Positions 23,778 through 32,463 of a DNA stretch of 43,069 bases are shown here, in pieces (positions within the stretch are counted from its first letter, which is position 1; every line of letters begins with the position of its first letter). Source of the DNA: MED-G82 sp964342675 (GTDB lineage: Bacteria > Pseudomonadota > Gammaproteobacteria > Magnimaribacterales > D2472); contig CAYFFR010000010.1 of NCBI GenBank assembly GCA_964342675.1, positions 1-43,069 of the forward strand, in the 5' to 3' direction. The notes below the pieces were generated by a model. That model was not told the DNA's origin. It did not search any database and was given only the letters and a program-made list of their open reading frames with translations. The translations under genes and the position numbers were made by a program.

Positions 23778-24572
23778 TTAATGATAATCTTTTTGATACT
23801 CCCTAAAGAGTAAATAAGAAACTGCTGTAAAAATAATAAAGAAAAAGATAACATACCAGCCCATTCTTTCTCTATCTCTTCTAGAAGGTTCACCAATATA
23901 AGTAAGAAAGTTTGTTAGGTCAAAAACCAATGCGTCAAACTCAGTCTTGCTTAGCTTGCCCTCTGAAATTAATTTTAAATATCCACATTTCTCTTCAGTA
24001 AGGTCATTTCCCTCATCATCTCTTTTAATCCCTCCATTAGAAGCAAGAATAGGAACATTTCTGCAACCTAAAACCTGCCTTCCCTGAAGGTCTCCCAGAA
24101 TATTGGGCATAGCTGCTCCAGGATAGACCATATTATTTACACCATATGGTTTAGATGAATCTTCATAAAAAGTTCTTAAATAAGTATAAACCCAATCCGA
24201 TCCATGAGCTCTTGTAACTAGAGATAAATCAGGTGGTGAAACGCCAAACCATTCTATCGCATTAACTTCAATCACTGACCCCTTCATTAAATCTCCAGGT
24301 TTGGTATTTGGATTAAAAACAAGATTCTGAAATAAAATATCTTCTGGGATCTCTAAATCTTTTGAAATTCTTCCCCATCGTGAATATTTAATTGAATGAC
24401 ATCCATAGCAATAATTTATAAAGGTATTCAGGCCTTTTTGTAAAGAGGCATTATCATTAAGACTTGGACGAAAGTCATCACACTCACCATAATCACCACA
24501 TGGAGCAGTATCAGCAGGTAAGCAGTTTAGAGATATAATTAAACTAAATACTAGTATTGCAAAACGAGTCAT
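23778..24572 (-). CDS. petC: Ubiquinol-cytochrome c reductase, cytochrome c1 subunit
   Basis: Periplasmic c-type cytochrome of complex III, passing electrons from the Rieske centre to soluble cytochrome c. A signal peptide (about 1-20) is followed by the haem motif CYGCH (Cys55, Cys58, His59). GAAMPNILGD carries the probable axial-ligand methionine. A C-terminal anchor lies at about residues 241-258. Length 264 fits the family. The start shares four bases with petB. Confidence 0.95.
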   Translation of the reverse strand: MTRFAILVFSLIISLNCLPADTAPCGDYGECDDFRPSLNDNASLQKGLNTFINYCYGCHSIKYSRWGRISKDLEIPEDILFQNLVFNPNTKPGDLMKGSVIEVNAIEWFGVSPPDLSLVTRAHGSDWVYTYLRTFYEDSSKPYGVNNMVYPGAAMPNILGDLQGRQVLGCRNVPILASNGGIKRDDEGNDLTEEKCGYLKLISEGKLSKTEFDALVFDLTNFLTYIGEPSRRDRERMGWYVIFFFIIFTAVSYLLFREYQKDYH

Positions 24573-25774
24573 AATCTTTCTGGTGGTTTTGTAGTCTTTT
24601 CAAGGGCAGTATAGAACGGCATTAAAATAAAAAACGAAAAATAAAGTACGGTACAAATGATGCTAACTAATTTTCTTATTTCAGTTACAGGAACAGTTCC
24701 TAAATAGCCTAAAGTAAGAAAGCTAATTGTAAATAATGATATAGCAATTTTGCTATATATGCCTTTATATCTTATTGAATTAACTTTACTCTTATCAAGC
24801 CAAGGAACAATAAATAAAATTGCTACAGCTGCAGCCATAACCATAAAACCTCCTAATTTATCAGGAATTGCTCTTAACATTGAGTAGTAAGGTGCGTAAT
24901 ACCAAACTGGTGCAATATGCTCAGGTGTACTAAGAGGATTAGCTTTTTCAAAGTTTGCTAACTCAATAAAATAGCCACCTCCTTCTGGTGCAAAAAACAT
25001 AATAACTGAGAAAACAATACCAAAAATTCCTATTGCTACTAAAGCATTAAGAACCTTATATGGAAAAAAGGGTACGCTATCCAATGGGACTCCGTCTTCA
25101 TCAAGGTATTTTTCAATATCTATACCCTCAGGATTACCTGCACCAACTTCATGAAGTGCAACTAAGTGCATAAAAACAAGTGCTATTAACATTAATGGAA
25201 GCGCTACAACGTGCAGAGCAAAAAATCTTGAAATTGTTGCACCCGAAATATAATAATCGCCTCTGATCCAAAGCTCTAGAGATTCACCGATATAGGGTAT
25301 TGCTCCAAATAATTGAACAATAACTTGGCCTCCCCAATATGACATTTGCCCATATGGTAAAACATACCCTAAAAAACCCTCTGCCATCATAAGTAGATAT
25401 ATTGTCATGCCAAATATCCAAACTAGTTCACGTGGTTTTTTATAAGATCCATATAATAAGCCTCTGAACATGTGTAAATATACAACTGCAAAGAATAATG
25501 ATGCTCCTGTAGTGTGCATATAACGAATTAACCATCCATACTCAATATCCCTCATAATGAATTCAATTGAATCAAAAGCATTTTCAGTCTTCTCATATGG
25601 CATCATTAACCAAATCCCTGAAAGGATTTGAACAACTAAAACAACCATTGCTAATGCTCCAAACAGGTACCAAAAATTAACTTTTTTTGGAACAGGATGT
25701 TTGGATAAATGTCTTTCGAATGTGTTGACTATCGGTAATCTATCATTCAACCAATTAAAAATATTCTTAAACAT
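24569..25774 (-). CDS. petB: Ubiquinol-cytochrome c reductase, cytochrome b subunit
   Basis: Membrane core of the bc1 complex with eight hydrophobic helices and two b haems. Histidine pairs are at 87/101 and 188/203 (401-residue form); the second pair is 15 apart. The quinol-oxidation motif, PEWY in mitochondria, reads PVWY (289-292), a variant I recall from other proteobacteria. I use the ATG at 25774, which overlaps the petA stop as TGATG; a TTG one codon earlier is possible but less likely. The gene order petA-petB-petC is standard. Confidence 0.96.
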   Translation of the reverse strand: MFKNIFNWLNDRLPIVNTFERHLSKHPVPKKVNFWYLFGALAMVVLVVQILSGIWLMMPYEKTENAFDSIEFIMRDIEYGWLIRYMHTTGASLFFAVVYLHMFRGLLYGSYKKPRELVWIFGMTIYLLMMAEGFLGYVLPYGQMSYWGGQVIVQLFGAIPYIGESLELWIRGDYYISGATISRFFALHVVALPLMLIALVFMHLVALHEVGAGNPEGIDIEKYLDEDGVPLDSVPFFPYKVLNALVAIGIFGIVFSVIMFFAPEGGGYFIELANFEKANPLSTPEHIAPVWYYAPYYSMLRAIPDKLGGFMVMAAAVAILFIVPWLDKSKVNSIRYKGIYSKIAISLFTISFLTLGYLGTVPVTEIRKLVSIICTVLYFSFFILMPFYTALEKTTKPPERL

Positions 25775-26361
25775 CAACCTAATTCCTTGTCTTCACCAAT
25801 TGTTAAAATAGACCCATTAAAATGATGGGGTGGCACTCTTAGGTTTGTTGGTGCTGGTACACCTTTAAAGACCCTACCAACTAAATCAAACATAGATCCA
25901 TGACAAGGGCAAAAAAACCCTCCTGACCAAGTAGCATCCCATGGTTTAGCTTCTACTTCTGGATGAAACTTAGGAGAGCATCCGAGGTGAGTACAAATAC
26001 CGCTTAGTATTGAAAAATCTTTGCTCTTGGACCTAGTGGGATACATGTCCCTATATGGCTCATCTATTTTTAATGACTTAGGGTCCGCTAGTTTTTTTTC
26101 TACAGAGGTTAAATTAACTAACGCTGAAGGATCATGCCTAATAATAAATACTGGCTGTTTTCTCCATGCAACTTGAATCTTTTGTCCTATCTCAATCTTA
26201 GAAACATCTACTTTAACAGGGCCACCTGATGCCTTTGCTTTCTCACTTGGGTTCCAAGCGGCAATAAATGGTGTAGCTGCAAAAGGTAGTCCGGCAGCAC
26301 CTACTGATGCAGTTAATCCGATCAAAACTTTTCTTCTTGTTTTATTAGTGGAATTGCTCAT
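25774..26361 (-). CDS. petA: Ubiquinol-cytochrome c reductase, Rieske iron-sulfur subunit
   Basis: Carries the 2Fe-2S cluster of complex III. An N-terminal twin-arginine-like TRRKVLIG (8-15) precedes the membrane anchor, consistent with Tat export. Cluster ligands are in CTHLGC (Cys123, His125, Cys128) and CPCHGSMFD (Cys151, Cys153, His154); two of these cysteines form the usual disulfide. Length is 195. It follows rpsI after 42 bases in which I see only a TATAAG -10-like sequence and no good -35. Confidence 0.96.
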   Translation of the reverse strand: MSNSTNKTRRKVLIGLTASVGAAGLPFAATPFIAAWNPSEKAKASGGPVKVDVSKIEIGQKIQVAWRKQPVFIIRHDPSALVNLTSVEKKLADPKSLKIDEPYRDMYPTRSKSKDFSILSGICTHLGCSPKFHPEVEAKPWDATWSGGFFCPCHGSMFDLVGRVFKGVPAPTNLRVPPHHFNGSILTIGEDKELG

Positions 26362-26403
26362 TTCAGAGGCTTATATTCTAATCTAATTAGCCAGTATAAA
26401 CCA

Positions 26404-26793
26404 CTAACGTTTTGAGAATTGAGAGCTCTTTCTTGCTTTCTTTAGTCCAGGTTTTTTTCTTTCTACTTTTCTTGGATCTCTTGTTAATAATCCCGCTTGT
26501 TTGAGTTGGGGGCGTAAGTCTTCATCATATTCTATTAATGCACGAGAAATACCATGACGTATAGCTCCAGCTTGTCCAAAACTTCCTCCACCCTTAACCA
26601 TCACCTTCAAATTTACCTTTTCCTGAAGTTCAGTAAGTTCAAGTGGTTGCATAACTAACATCCTAGCAACCTGTCTTCCAAAATATACATCTAATGGTTT
26701 ATTATTTACAACTATCTCGCCTTTACCCTTAGATAAATAAACTCTAGCTGATGATGTTTTTCTTCTACCAGTTGCGTAATGAATTTGTGTCAT
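26404..26793 (-). CDS. rpsI: 30S ribosomal protein S9
   Basis: Begins YATGRRKTSSARVYL and ends in the basic tail RKVERKKPGLKKARKSSQFSKR-like segment, whose final Lys-Arg reaches the P-site tRNA in the ribosome. GGSFGQAGAIRHGISRAL is the central S9 signature. Length 129 equals the common size. The start directly abuts the rplM stop codon. Confidence 0.97.
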   Translation of the reverse strand: MTQIHYATGRRKTSSARVYLSKGKGEIVVNNKPLDVYFGRQVARMLVMQPLELTELQEKVNLKVMVKGGGSFGQAGAIRHGISRALIEYDEDLRPQLKQAGLLTRDPRKVERKKPGLKKARKSSQFSKR

Positions 26794-27222
26794 CTATATC
26801 TTCCATTTTTTTGGTTTTTGTGAATCATGAGGGTGTTCACTTCCAGAATATATCTTTAATTTTTTTATGATTACATTTCTAAGTTTATTCTTTGGAAGCA
26901 TTCCTTTAACTGCTAATCTTATAATTTCTGTTGGCTTATTGGTTTGCATTTGTTTGAATGACTTTATCTTTAGCCCACCTGGATATAAAGAATGACTGAA
27001 ATAACTCTTATTATGAGCTTTATTCCCAGTCACTTTGATTTTTCTAGCATTTAAGACTATTACAAAATCTCCTCCATCAACATGAGGGGTATACGTTGCT
27101 TTATCTTTGCCTCTAAGCTTATCAGCAATTTTAGATGCAAATCTTCCTAACACTTGGTCAGTTGCATCCGCAACATACCAATCATGCACAACATCCTCTT
27201 TTCTTAATGACTTAGTTTTCAT
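26794..27222 (-). CDS. rplM: 50S ribosomal protein L13
   Basis: A 142-residue protein. HDWYVADATDQVLGRFAS at the N-terminus, YTPHVDGGDFVIVLNA and the late VKGMLPKNKLR segment identify L13, an early assembly protein of the large subunit that binds 23S rRNA. It is first in the rplM-rpsI unit, preceded by a good promoter in the 77-base gap after zapE. Confidence 0.97.
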   Translation of the reverse strand: MKTKSLRKEDVVHDWYVADATDQVLGRFASKIADKLRGKDKATYTPHVDGGDFVIVLNARKIKVTGNKAHNKSYFSHSLYPGGLKIKSFKQMQTNKPTEIIRLAVKGMLPKNKLRNVIIKKLKIYSGSEHPHDSQKPKKWKI

Positions 27223-27245
27223 AATTTATAGAAAAATAGACGTGA

Positions 27246-27274
27246 ATCTTAATGTCTGAATGAGATTTTATCAA
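27246..27274 (-). promoter_or_regulatory. Probable sigma-70 promoter for rplM-rpsI
   Basis: TTGATA (27274-27269) and TAAGAT (27251-27246) on the minus strand with the ideal 17-base spacer. Transcription would begin near 27239, leaving a leader of about 17 bases. No terminator is seen between zapE and rplM, and petABC and sspA may be read from this promoter too. Confidence 0.65.
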
Positions 27275-27299
27275 TCATTTTCTCTATGGATTGTGTAAG

Positions 27300-28337
27300 T
27301 TAATCATACAGATACTCTTTAGTAACCATCTCAGATATTCGACTAGAAGCTCTTTGCCATAAATCAATTAAAATTTCTCCCGTATATAAGGTTCTTAAAT
27401 GATCATATGGGTAAAAGAATTTAACCTTGGACTTTTTCACATATGCAATATCAAGAAAACTAATAAACCTCCTAACACTATCGGCTGTGGTGTCATCTTG
27501 GATTACAAAATCACTTAAAATGATCCAATGAAATCTATCTATCAAAGATTTAAAGTCTTTTGAGGAGGTAGGAGAAGAAAAAAAATCTTTGAAACTCAGC
27601 CATATAAATGTATCAGATTTGCCTAAACAACTAAAAGTTCTTGAATTAACTTCAATATCCTCTCTATGCAGATTATCTGTTTTAAAAGTTTTGCTTATGA
27701 CTCTTTGAACGCTCTCTAAAGAGTACTTATCCAAGCTATTTGATTCATAATCAATAATTTCTCTTATCCTATAATCAAGCGCTCCCTTCAATTCATAATA
27801 AAGAAAATCATTTTTGATAAAACTGACTGACTTAATAAATTTTTCTCTTTGCAAACCATCTTTATACAAGTTATCTAGGCTCGAGTTAGAGGTTATTGCA
27901 AATTTTGTTCCGATTCTATTAAGTTCATATAAGACTTTCCCTATTATCATTGCATCAGCAATGTCCTCAATTTGAAATTCATCAATAAAAATAAATTCGT
28001 ATTTTTTTCTAATATTCTTTGAAACTGACAGTAAAGGATTTTTGCTTAATTTCTTGTCTCTCATCATATGATGTATGAGCTCAATAAAATCTATATAATG
28101 AAAAAAGTTTATTTTTTTATAAAAGAGGCTAGCTACTTCTTTTAAAATCATAGTTTTTCCTCTACCAACGTTGCCATATAAATATATGCTTGGTAATTGC
28201 TTGGATGTGAGTAATCCATGAGAAGATTTTTTATATAATGGATTTTGGTTAAGAGCATTAAGAAATTTTTCTTGATCTTTATCAAGAAAAATTCCATTTT
28301 CTGATAACCTAGTAATTAAAGAGTCGGTGATGTTCAT
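27300..28337 (-). CDS. zapE: Cell division ATPase ZapE (AFG1 family)
   Basis: AAA-type ATPase of 345 residues. Walker A is GNVGRGKT (55-62) after PSIYLY, Walker B is FIFIDEFQIED (115-125), and TSNSSLDNLYKDGLQRE carries the sensor-1-like region and the typical AFG1/ZapE DGLQR segment. In E. coli ZapE influences Z-ring stability under stress. Position upstream of rplM-rpsI is conserved. The start codon is 12 bases from the divergent degS start, with no clear ribosome site. Confidence 0.92.
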   Translation of the reverse strand: MNITDSLITRLSENGIFLDKDQEKFLNALNQNPLYKKSSHGLLTSKQLPSIYLYGNVGRGKTMILKEVASLFYKKINFFHYIDFIELIHHMMRDKKLSKNPLLSVSKNIRKKYEFIFIDEFQIEDIADAMIIGKVLYELNRIGTKFAITSNSSLDNLYKDGLQREKFIKSVSFIKNDFLYYELKGALDYRIREIIDYESNSLDKYSLESVQRVISKTFKTDNLHREDIEVNSRTFSCLGKSDTFIWLSFKDFFSSPTSSKDFKSLIDRFHWIILSDFVIQDDTTADSVRRFISFLDIAYVKKSKVKFFYPYDHLRTLYTGEILIDLWQRASSRISEMVTKEYLYD

Positions 28338-28349
28338 AAAGCTATAAAA

Positions 28350-29354
28350 ATGAATACAAAATTTAATACAACATTGGTTTTGATAAGCGCATTATTAAGT
28401 GTTATTAGCATTCTAGTTGTTAGTTATTTTTTAATTAGCTCCATAAAGGAATCAAATAATATCAAGTCTGCAATTGAATCAGTAGTTAATATTAAAATAA
28501 TTACTAGCATTGATGCATCAAATTATAAACAAATAGACAATACAAATATTGGTTCAGGAGTAATAATCTCTTCAGAAGGCTATATCGTTACCAACCTTCA
28601 TGTGATCTTAGGACAAAAAAATATTATTATAGAAGTTCATAATGGAGATGTATTTGAAGGAAAAATTGTAGGTATTGATGCAAGATCAGATATAGCAATA
28701 ATTAAAATTAATCCTTCTAACTCACATGAGCTAAAACCAATTCCTATTGTTGAAAACGAGCCTATTAATGTTGGTGATGTAGTGTACGCTATTGGCAACC
28801 CATATGGTATCGGGGTAACCCTCACAAGAGGAATCATTAGCGCTACTGGAAGAGACTATGGAAATCCATACCTTGAGCTAATACAAACTGATGCAGCTGT
28901 TAATCCAGGTAACTCTGGCGGAGCTTTAATTAATGAAGAAGGTAGGTTGATTGGGATTAATTCTCGAATTTATTCTAATACAGGATCTTATGCTGGTATA
29001 AGTTTTGCTCTTCCTATATCTAAAGTAGCTGATATATCTTCGCAATTGATAAGATTTGGCGAGGCTAAAAAAGCTTGGATTGGAGATCTAAGAGTTAGAA
29101 ATAGAAGGATAGTCTTAAACAATAGAATTCAGAATTGTTTAGAAATAATTGAGTTAAAACAGGGTGGGCCTTTGAGAAGCAATAATAATATTAGTGAAGG
29201 GGATTGTATTATCAAAATCAATGGAAAAGAAGCTACATGGCAGCAACTAACATTTGTGTTAAAAAGTGCTTTTCCTGGTGACTCAGTTAAATTTGAGGTA
29301 ATTAACAAGCAGAAAAAAATAAAAAAATTGGAAGTTATTTCAGAGCCTATTTAG
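28350..29354 (+). CDS. degS: DegS-type membrane-anchored serine protease
   Basis: A 334-residue HtrA-family protease. One N-terminal membrane segment (about 9-31) anchors a periplasmic trypsin-like domain with the triad His84 (TNLHV), Asp114 (DARSDIAI) and Ser189 (GNSGGAL), followed by a single PDZ domain (about 240-330). One anchor and one PDZ match DegS, which cleaves the anti-sigma factor RseA when misfolded porins bind the PDZ domain. DegQ/DegP would have a cleaved signal and two PDZ domains. Its 3' end overlaps murA convergently by eight bases. Confidence 0.9.
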   Translation: MNTKFNTTLVLISALLSVISILVVSYFLISSIKESNNIKSAIESVVNIKIITSIDASNYKQIDNTNIGSGVIISSEGYIVTNLHVILGQKNIIIEVHNGDVFEGKIVGIDARSDIAIIKINPSNSHELKPIPIVENEPINVGDVVYAIGNPYGIGVTLTRGIISATGRDYGNPYLELIQTDAAVNPGNSGGALINEEGRLIGINSRIYSNTGSYAGISFALPISKVADISSQLIRFGEAKKAWIGDLRVRNRRIVLNNRIQNCLEIIELKQGGPLRSNNNISEGDCIIKINGKEATWQQLTFVLKSAFPGDSVKFEVINKQKKIKKLEVISEPI

Positions 29355-30603
29355 GTAGTCTTTCTATATTAGCTCCAAGATATGATAGCTTTTCTTCTAT
29401 CCTTTCATATCCTCTATCGATATGATAAATCCTATCAACTATTGTCTCTCCATTTGCACACAAACCAGCTAAAATTAAACTCGCTGAAGCTCTTAAATCA
29501 GTTGCCATTACTGGAGCTCCATTAAGCTCTCTTACACCTTTGATAAAGGCATTATTTCCTTTAATTGTGATGTCACATCCCATTCTGACTAATTCCTGAA
29601 CATGCATAAATCTATTTTCAAAAATATTCTCAGAGATAACAGCTGAACCTTCAGAAAGTGAATTCAATACCGTAAATTGGGCTTGCATATCAGTTGGAAA
29701 TCCAGGAAATGGTTCGGTGGTGATATCAACTGGACTAATATCCTTACTCATTAACAAGGATACAGAGTCTTTTTTTGCTTGGATTGAAGCACCAGCAAGC
29801 TCTAACTTATTAATAATATTACCTAATCTAGTCGAATCGATGTTATTGACTGTAATGTCTCCCTTTGTTAAAGCTGCTGCAGTTAAATAAGTTCCAGCCT
29901 CTATTCGATCAGATGGAACCTTTATTTCAGTTGTCTTTAACTCCTTGACACCTTTAATGGTAATAGTATCACTTCCAGCTCCCTGAATATTCCCACCTAA
30001 TAAGTTTAAAAAATTAGCGAGATCGCTTACTTCTGGTTCTCGAGCAACATTGCGTAAAATAGTTTTTCCCTTAGCAAGAACTGCTGCCATCATCAAGTTC
30101 TCTGTGCCAGTTACTGTTATGCCTCCAAAAGTTATATCTGCACCAATTAAACCACTGGTCTTTGCATTAATATATCCATTCTTGAGCTCTATTTCTGCAC
30201 CAAGCATTTTTAATGCATCAAGATGATAATTAACTGGTCTTGAGCCTATTGCACAACCTCCAGGTAGTGCTATTTTAGCTTGGCCATATCTTCCTAATAA
30301 TGCACCTAGTACCAGAATGGAAGCTCTCATAGTTTTAACAAGTTCATATCTTGCTTCAAAGCTATTTATATTTGCAGTGCTAATACTAAACTTCATGGAC
30401 TCATCAAGAATGATGTCTGCTCCCATTGAGCCTAGCAGTTCAAACATTGTAGTTATGTCTTGTAAATAAGGTAAATTATCAAATATTATTTCTTCGTCAG
30501 ATAGAATTGATGCTGCTAGCATTGGTAAAGCGGCATTCTTTGATCCCGAACATTCTATTATTCCTGATAGGCGCTCTCCACCTTGAATTCTTAATTTTTC
30601 CAC
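29347..30603 (-). CDS. murA: UDP-N-acetylglucosamine 1-carboxyvinyltransferase (GTG start)
   Basis: First committed enzyme of peptidoglycan synthesis, transferring enolpyruvate from PEP to UDP-GlcNAc. Catalytic Cys117 lies in GGCAIGSRPVNYHL, so the fosfomycin target cysteine is kept. SGSKNAALPMLAAS at the N-terminus and PFPGFPTDMQAQF are further signatures. Length 418 is normal. The start is a GTG sharing one base with the ibaG stop (TAGTG). Confidence 0.97.
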   Translation of the reverse strand: MEKLRIQGGERLSGIIECSGSKNAALPMLAASILSDEEIIFDNLPYLQDITTMFELLGSMGADIILDESMKFSISTANINSFEARYELVKTMRASILVLGALLGRYGQAKIALPGGCAIGSRPVNYHLDALKMLGAEIELKNGYINAKTSGLIGADITFGGITVTGTENLMMAAVLAKGKTILRNVAREPEVSDLANFLNLLGGNIQGAGSDTITIKGVKELKTTEIKVPSDRIEAGTYLTAAALTKGDITVNNIDSTRLGNIINKLELAGASIQAKKDSVSLLMSKDISPVDITTEPFPGFPTDMQAQFTVLNSLSEGSAVISENIFENRFMHVQELVRMGCDITIKGNNAFIKGVRELNGAPVMATDLRASASLILAGLCANGETIVDRIYHIDRGYERIEEKLSYLGANIERLPK

Positions 30604-30833
30604 TATTGATTTTCCTGAGGGGTAGATACCTTTAAACTTAAAGAGTGTAGCTCTCCTGATTTAAAATAATCAGAAAGCAATCCCATAACTATTCTGTGTC
30701 TCTCTAGCAATGACAAGTGTTCAAAATCAGAGCTAACAATTTCAAGAACGGAATTGCAATCATCTTCAATAAAACTGATTGTGGCCTCTGAAAATCTTTC
30801 CCTAATTAGAGATAATATTTTATGTTGATCCAT
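30603..30833 (-). CDS. ibaG: BolA-family protein IbaG
   Basis: A 76-residue BolA-like protein. The HLSLLERHRIVMGLLSDY segment carries the family helix-turn-helix-like region, and ELHSLSLKVSTPQE is the last strand, where the conserved HALSIK-type histidine is found. BolA/IbaG proteins bind 2Fe-2S clusters with monothiol glutaredoxins. Immediately upstream of murA and downstream of mlaC, as for E. coli ibaG. mlaB, normally between mlaC and ibaG, is absent. Confidence 0.9.
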   Translation of the reverse strand: MDQHKILSLIRERFSEATISFIEDDCNSVLEIVSSDFEHLSLLERHRIVMGLLSDYFKSGELHSLSLKVSTPQENQ

Positions 30834-30837
30834 AGAT

Positions 30838-31452
30838 TTAATATGTTATCCCAGCATCCCCTGACCAGTTCTCAATAACCAAATTAATATCTCCCTTATA
30901 CTCTTCAGCTAATGCTCTAAATTGACTCCTGAAAGTTAAGCCAAGATTCACGCCATTTACTATAATGTTGATAATTTTCCATTCGCCTTTGGATTGTCTG
31001 ACCTTGTATGTAATTGGATAAGAATTATTTTCGGTTTTTAGGCTCTGATTAATATCTTCAATTCTTTCAAAGGTTTGTTTTTCTGAGAACATTGTAACGA
31101 TTGTTTGATCTCCCCATTGAGCTAAAGTATCTGTATAAGTATCTAATAATGATTTTTTAAAGACTTCAATAAATAACTTCCTTTGCTCTGGAGATGCCTC
31201 TAAATATAACTTTTTACCCATTACGCTTGCAGCAACCCTTCTAAAATCTACTAATGGCTCAAAAATATCTTTGATTTTATCTTTAAAAGCTTCAGGATCT
31301 GTGGAATATAAATCCTGGTTAGACACTATGACTGCAACCATTTCTTGTGCCTTTAAATCTATCAAGATCTCAGGGTTGATATTTTCAGAAAAGACAGGCT
31401 GAATTAAAGATAATAAAGAGTATAGAAAAAAAACTTTCTTCATAAGCTTCAT
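30838..31452 (-). CDS. mlaC: Periplasmic phospholipid-binding protein MlaC
   Basis: Periplasmic shuttle carrying phospholipids between the outer-membrane MlaA complex and the inner-membrane MlaFEDB transporter. A signal peptide (about 1-22, ending VFSEN) precedes an MlaC/Ttg2D domain: VDFRRVAASVMGKKLYLEAS, LDTYTDTLAQWGDQ, then WKIINIIVNGVNLGLTFRSQ are characteristic. Length 204. A second in-frame ATG three codons in (31443) is an alternative start. No mlaF, mlaE or mlaD precedes it; kdsD diverges instead. Confidence 0.93.
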   Translation of the reverse strand: MKLMKKVFFLYSLLSLIQPVFSENINPEILIDLKAQEMVAVIVSNQDLYSTDPEAFKDKIKDIFEPLVDFRRVAASVMGKKLYLEASPEQRKLFIEVFKKSLLDTYTDTLAQWGDQTIVTMFSEKQTFERIEDINQSLKTENNSYPITYKVRQSKGEWKIINIIVNGVNLGLTFRSQFRALAEEYKGDINLVIENWSGDAGITY

Positions 31453-31483
31453 TATAACATTAGTGTTGGGTTAAGATTTGATT

Positions 31484-32455
31484 ATGAAATCAATCAAATT
31501 TACTAATTCAGCTTTAAAAACAATTGATATACAAGCAAAAGAAATTTTAGGCCTTAAGACTCAAATTGATAAAAATTTTGATCAATTATGTCAGAGCATT
31601 GTTTCGCTAAAAGGAAAGGTCATCTTGATGGGTGTTGGGAAGTCTGGGCATATAGCGCAAAAAGTTTCTGCTACGCTTGCAAGTACTGGCTCACCCTCAT
31701 TTTTTATACACCCTACTGAAGCAGCTCATGGTGATTTAGGAATGATGAGTAAAGATGATGGGGTGATAATCTTTTCAAATTCTGGAGAAACTAAAGAGAT
31801 TACTCAAATAATGCCATCTTTAAAAAGGTCAGTTGGATCAATTTTTGCTATCACAAATAGTAATGATTCGACTATTGCCAAAGCATCCACATCAAGCCTT
31901 CAGATAAAAGTATCTAAAGAAGCATGCCCACATAACTTGGCTCCTACAAGCTCAACTACAGCCTTTATGGTAATTGGAGACGCGATCGCAATTGCATTAT
32001 TAGAATCAAAGAATTTTTCTAAAGAGGATTTTGCTAAAAGTCACCCAGCTGGATCATTAGGAAAAAAATTAACAACATATGTTAAAGATTTAGCAATAAA
32101 TAATACAGATGTTCCAATTGTTTCAAAGGATACATCTTTGAAACAAACTATTCTTGAGGTGTCTAGTAAAAAATTAGGTATGACTCTTGTAGGTAATAAA
32201 AAGAATATTCAGGGTATTTTTACTGATGGTGATCTAAGGCGAGCACTTAATGAGGGTTGCGATCTTGAAAATACTCTAGTTGAAACAGTGATGACAAAAA
32301 GCTTTGTAGCAATTGATGAAAATAAATTAGCTATAGATGCTGCAAATTTAATGGAAACAAATAAGATCTTTACATTGGTTGTCACAAGTAAATCAAAAAA
32401 TTATGATTGTTCTATCATAACAATGCATTCACTTTTAGAGGCTGGGATAGTTTAA
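31484..32455 (+). CDS. kdsD: Arabinose-5-phosphate isomerase
   Basis: Converts ribulose-5-phosphate to arabinose-5-phosphate for Kdo, the LPS inner-core sugar. A SIS domain (about residues 30-180: LMGVGKSGHIAQKVSATLAS, HPTEAAHGDLG, IFSNSGETKEI, LAPTSSTTAFMVIGDA) is followed by SHPAGSLGKKL and two CBS domains (about 205-320; FTDGDLRR in the first). I prefer ATG at 31484; a TTG two codons earlier also opens the frame. 323 residues. Starts 31 bases from divergent mlaC. Confidence 0.95.
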   Translation: MKSIKFTNSALKTIDIQAKEILGLKTQIDKNFDQLCQSIVSLKGKVILMGVGKSGHIAQKVSATLASTGSPSFFIHPTEAAHGDLGMMSKDDGVIIFSNSGETKEITQIMPSLKRSVGSIFAITNSNDSTIAKASTSSLQIKVSKEACPHNLAPTSSTTAFMVIGDAIAIALLESKNFSKEDFAKSHPAGSLGKKLTTYVKDLAINNTDVPIVSKDTSLKQTILEVSSKKLGMTLVGNKKNIQGIFTDGDLRRALNEGCDLENTLVETVMTKSFVAIDENKLAIDAANLMETNKIFTLVVTSKSKNYDCSIITMHSLLEAGIV

Positions 32456-32463
32456 AAACATAG

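Noticed and set aside
23778..26361. petABC between rpsI and sspA as an unusual insertion
   Set aside because: From memory this arrangement is common in gammaproteobacteria such as Pseudomonas and Vibrio, so it is not notable.
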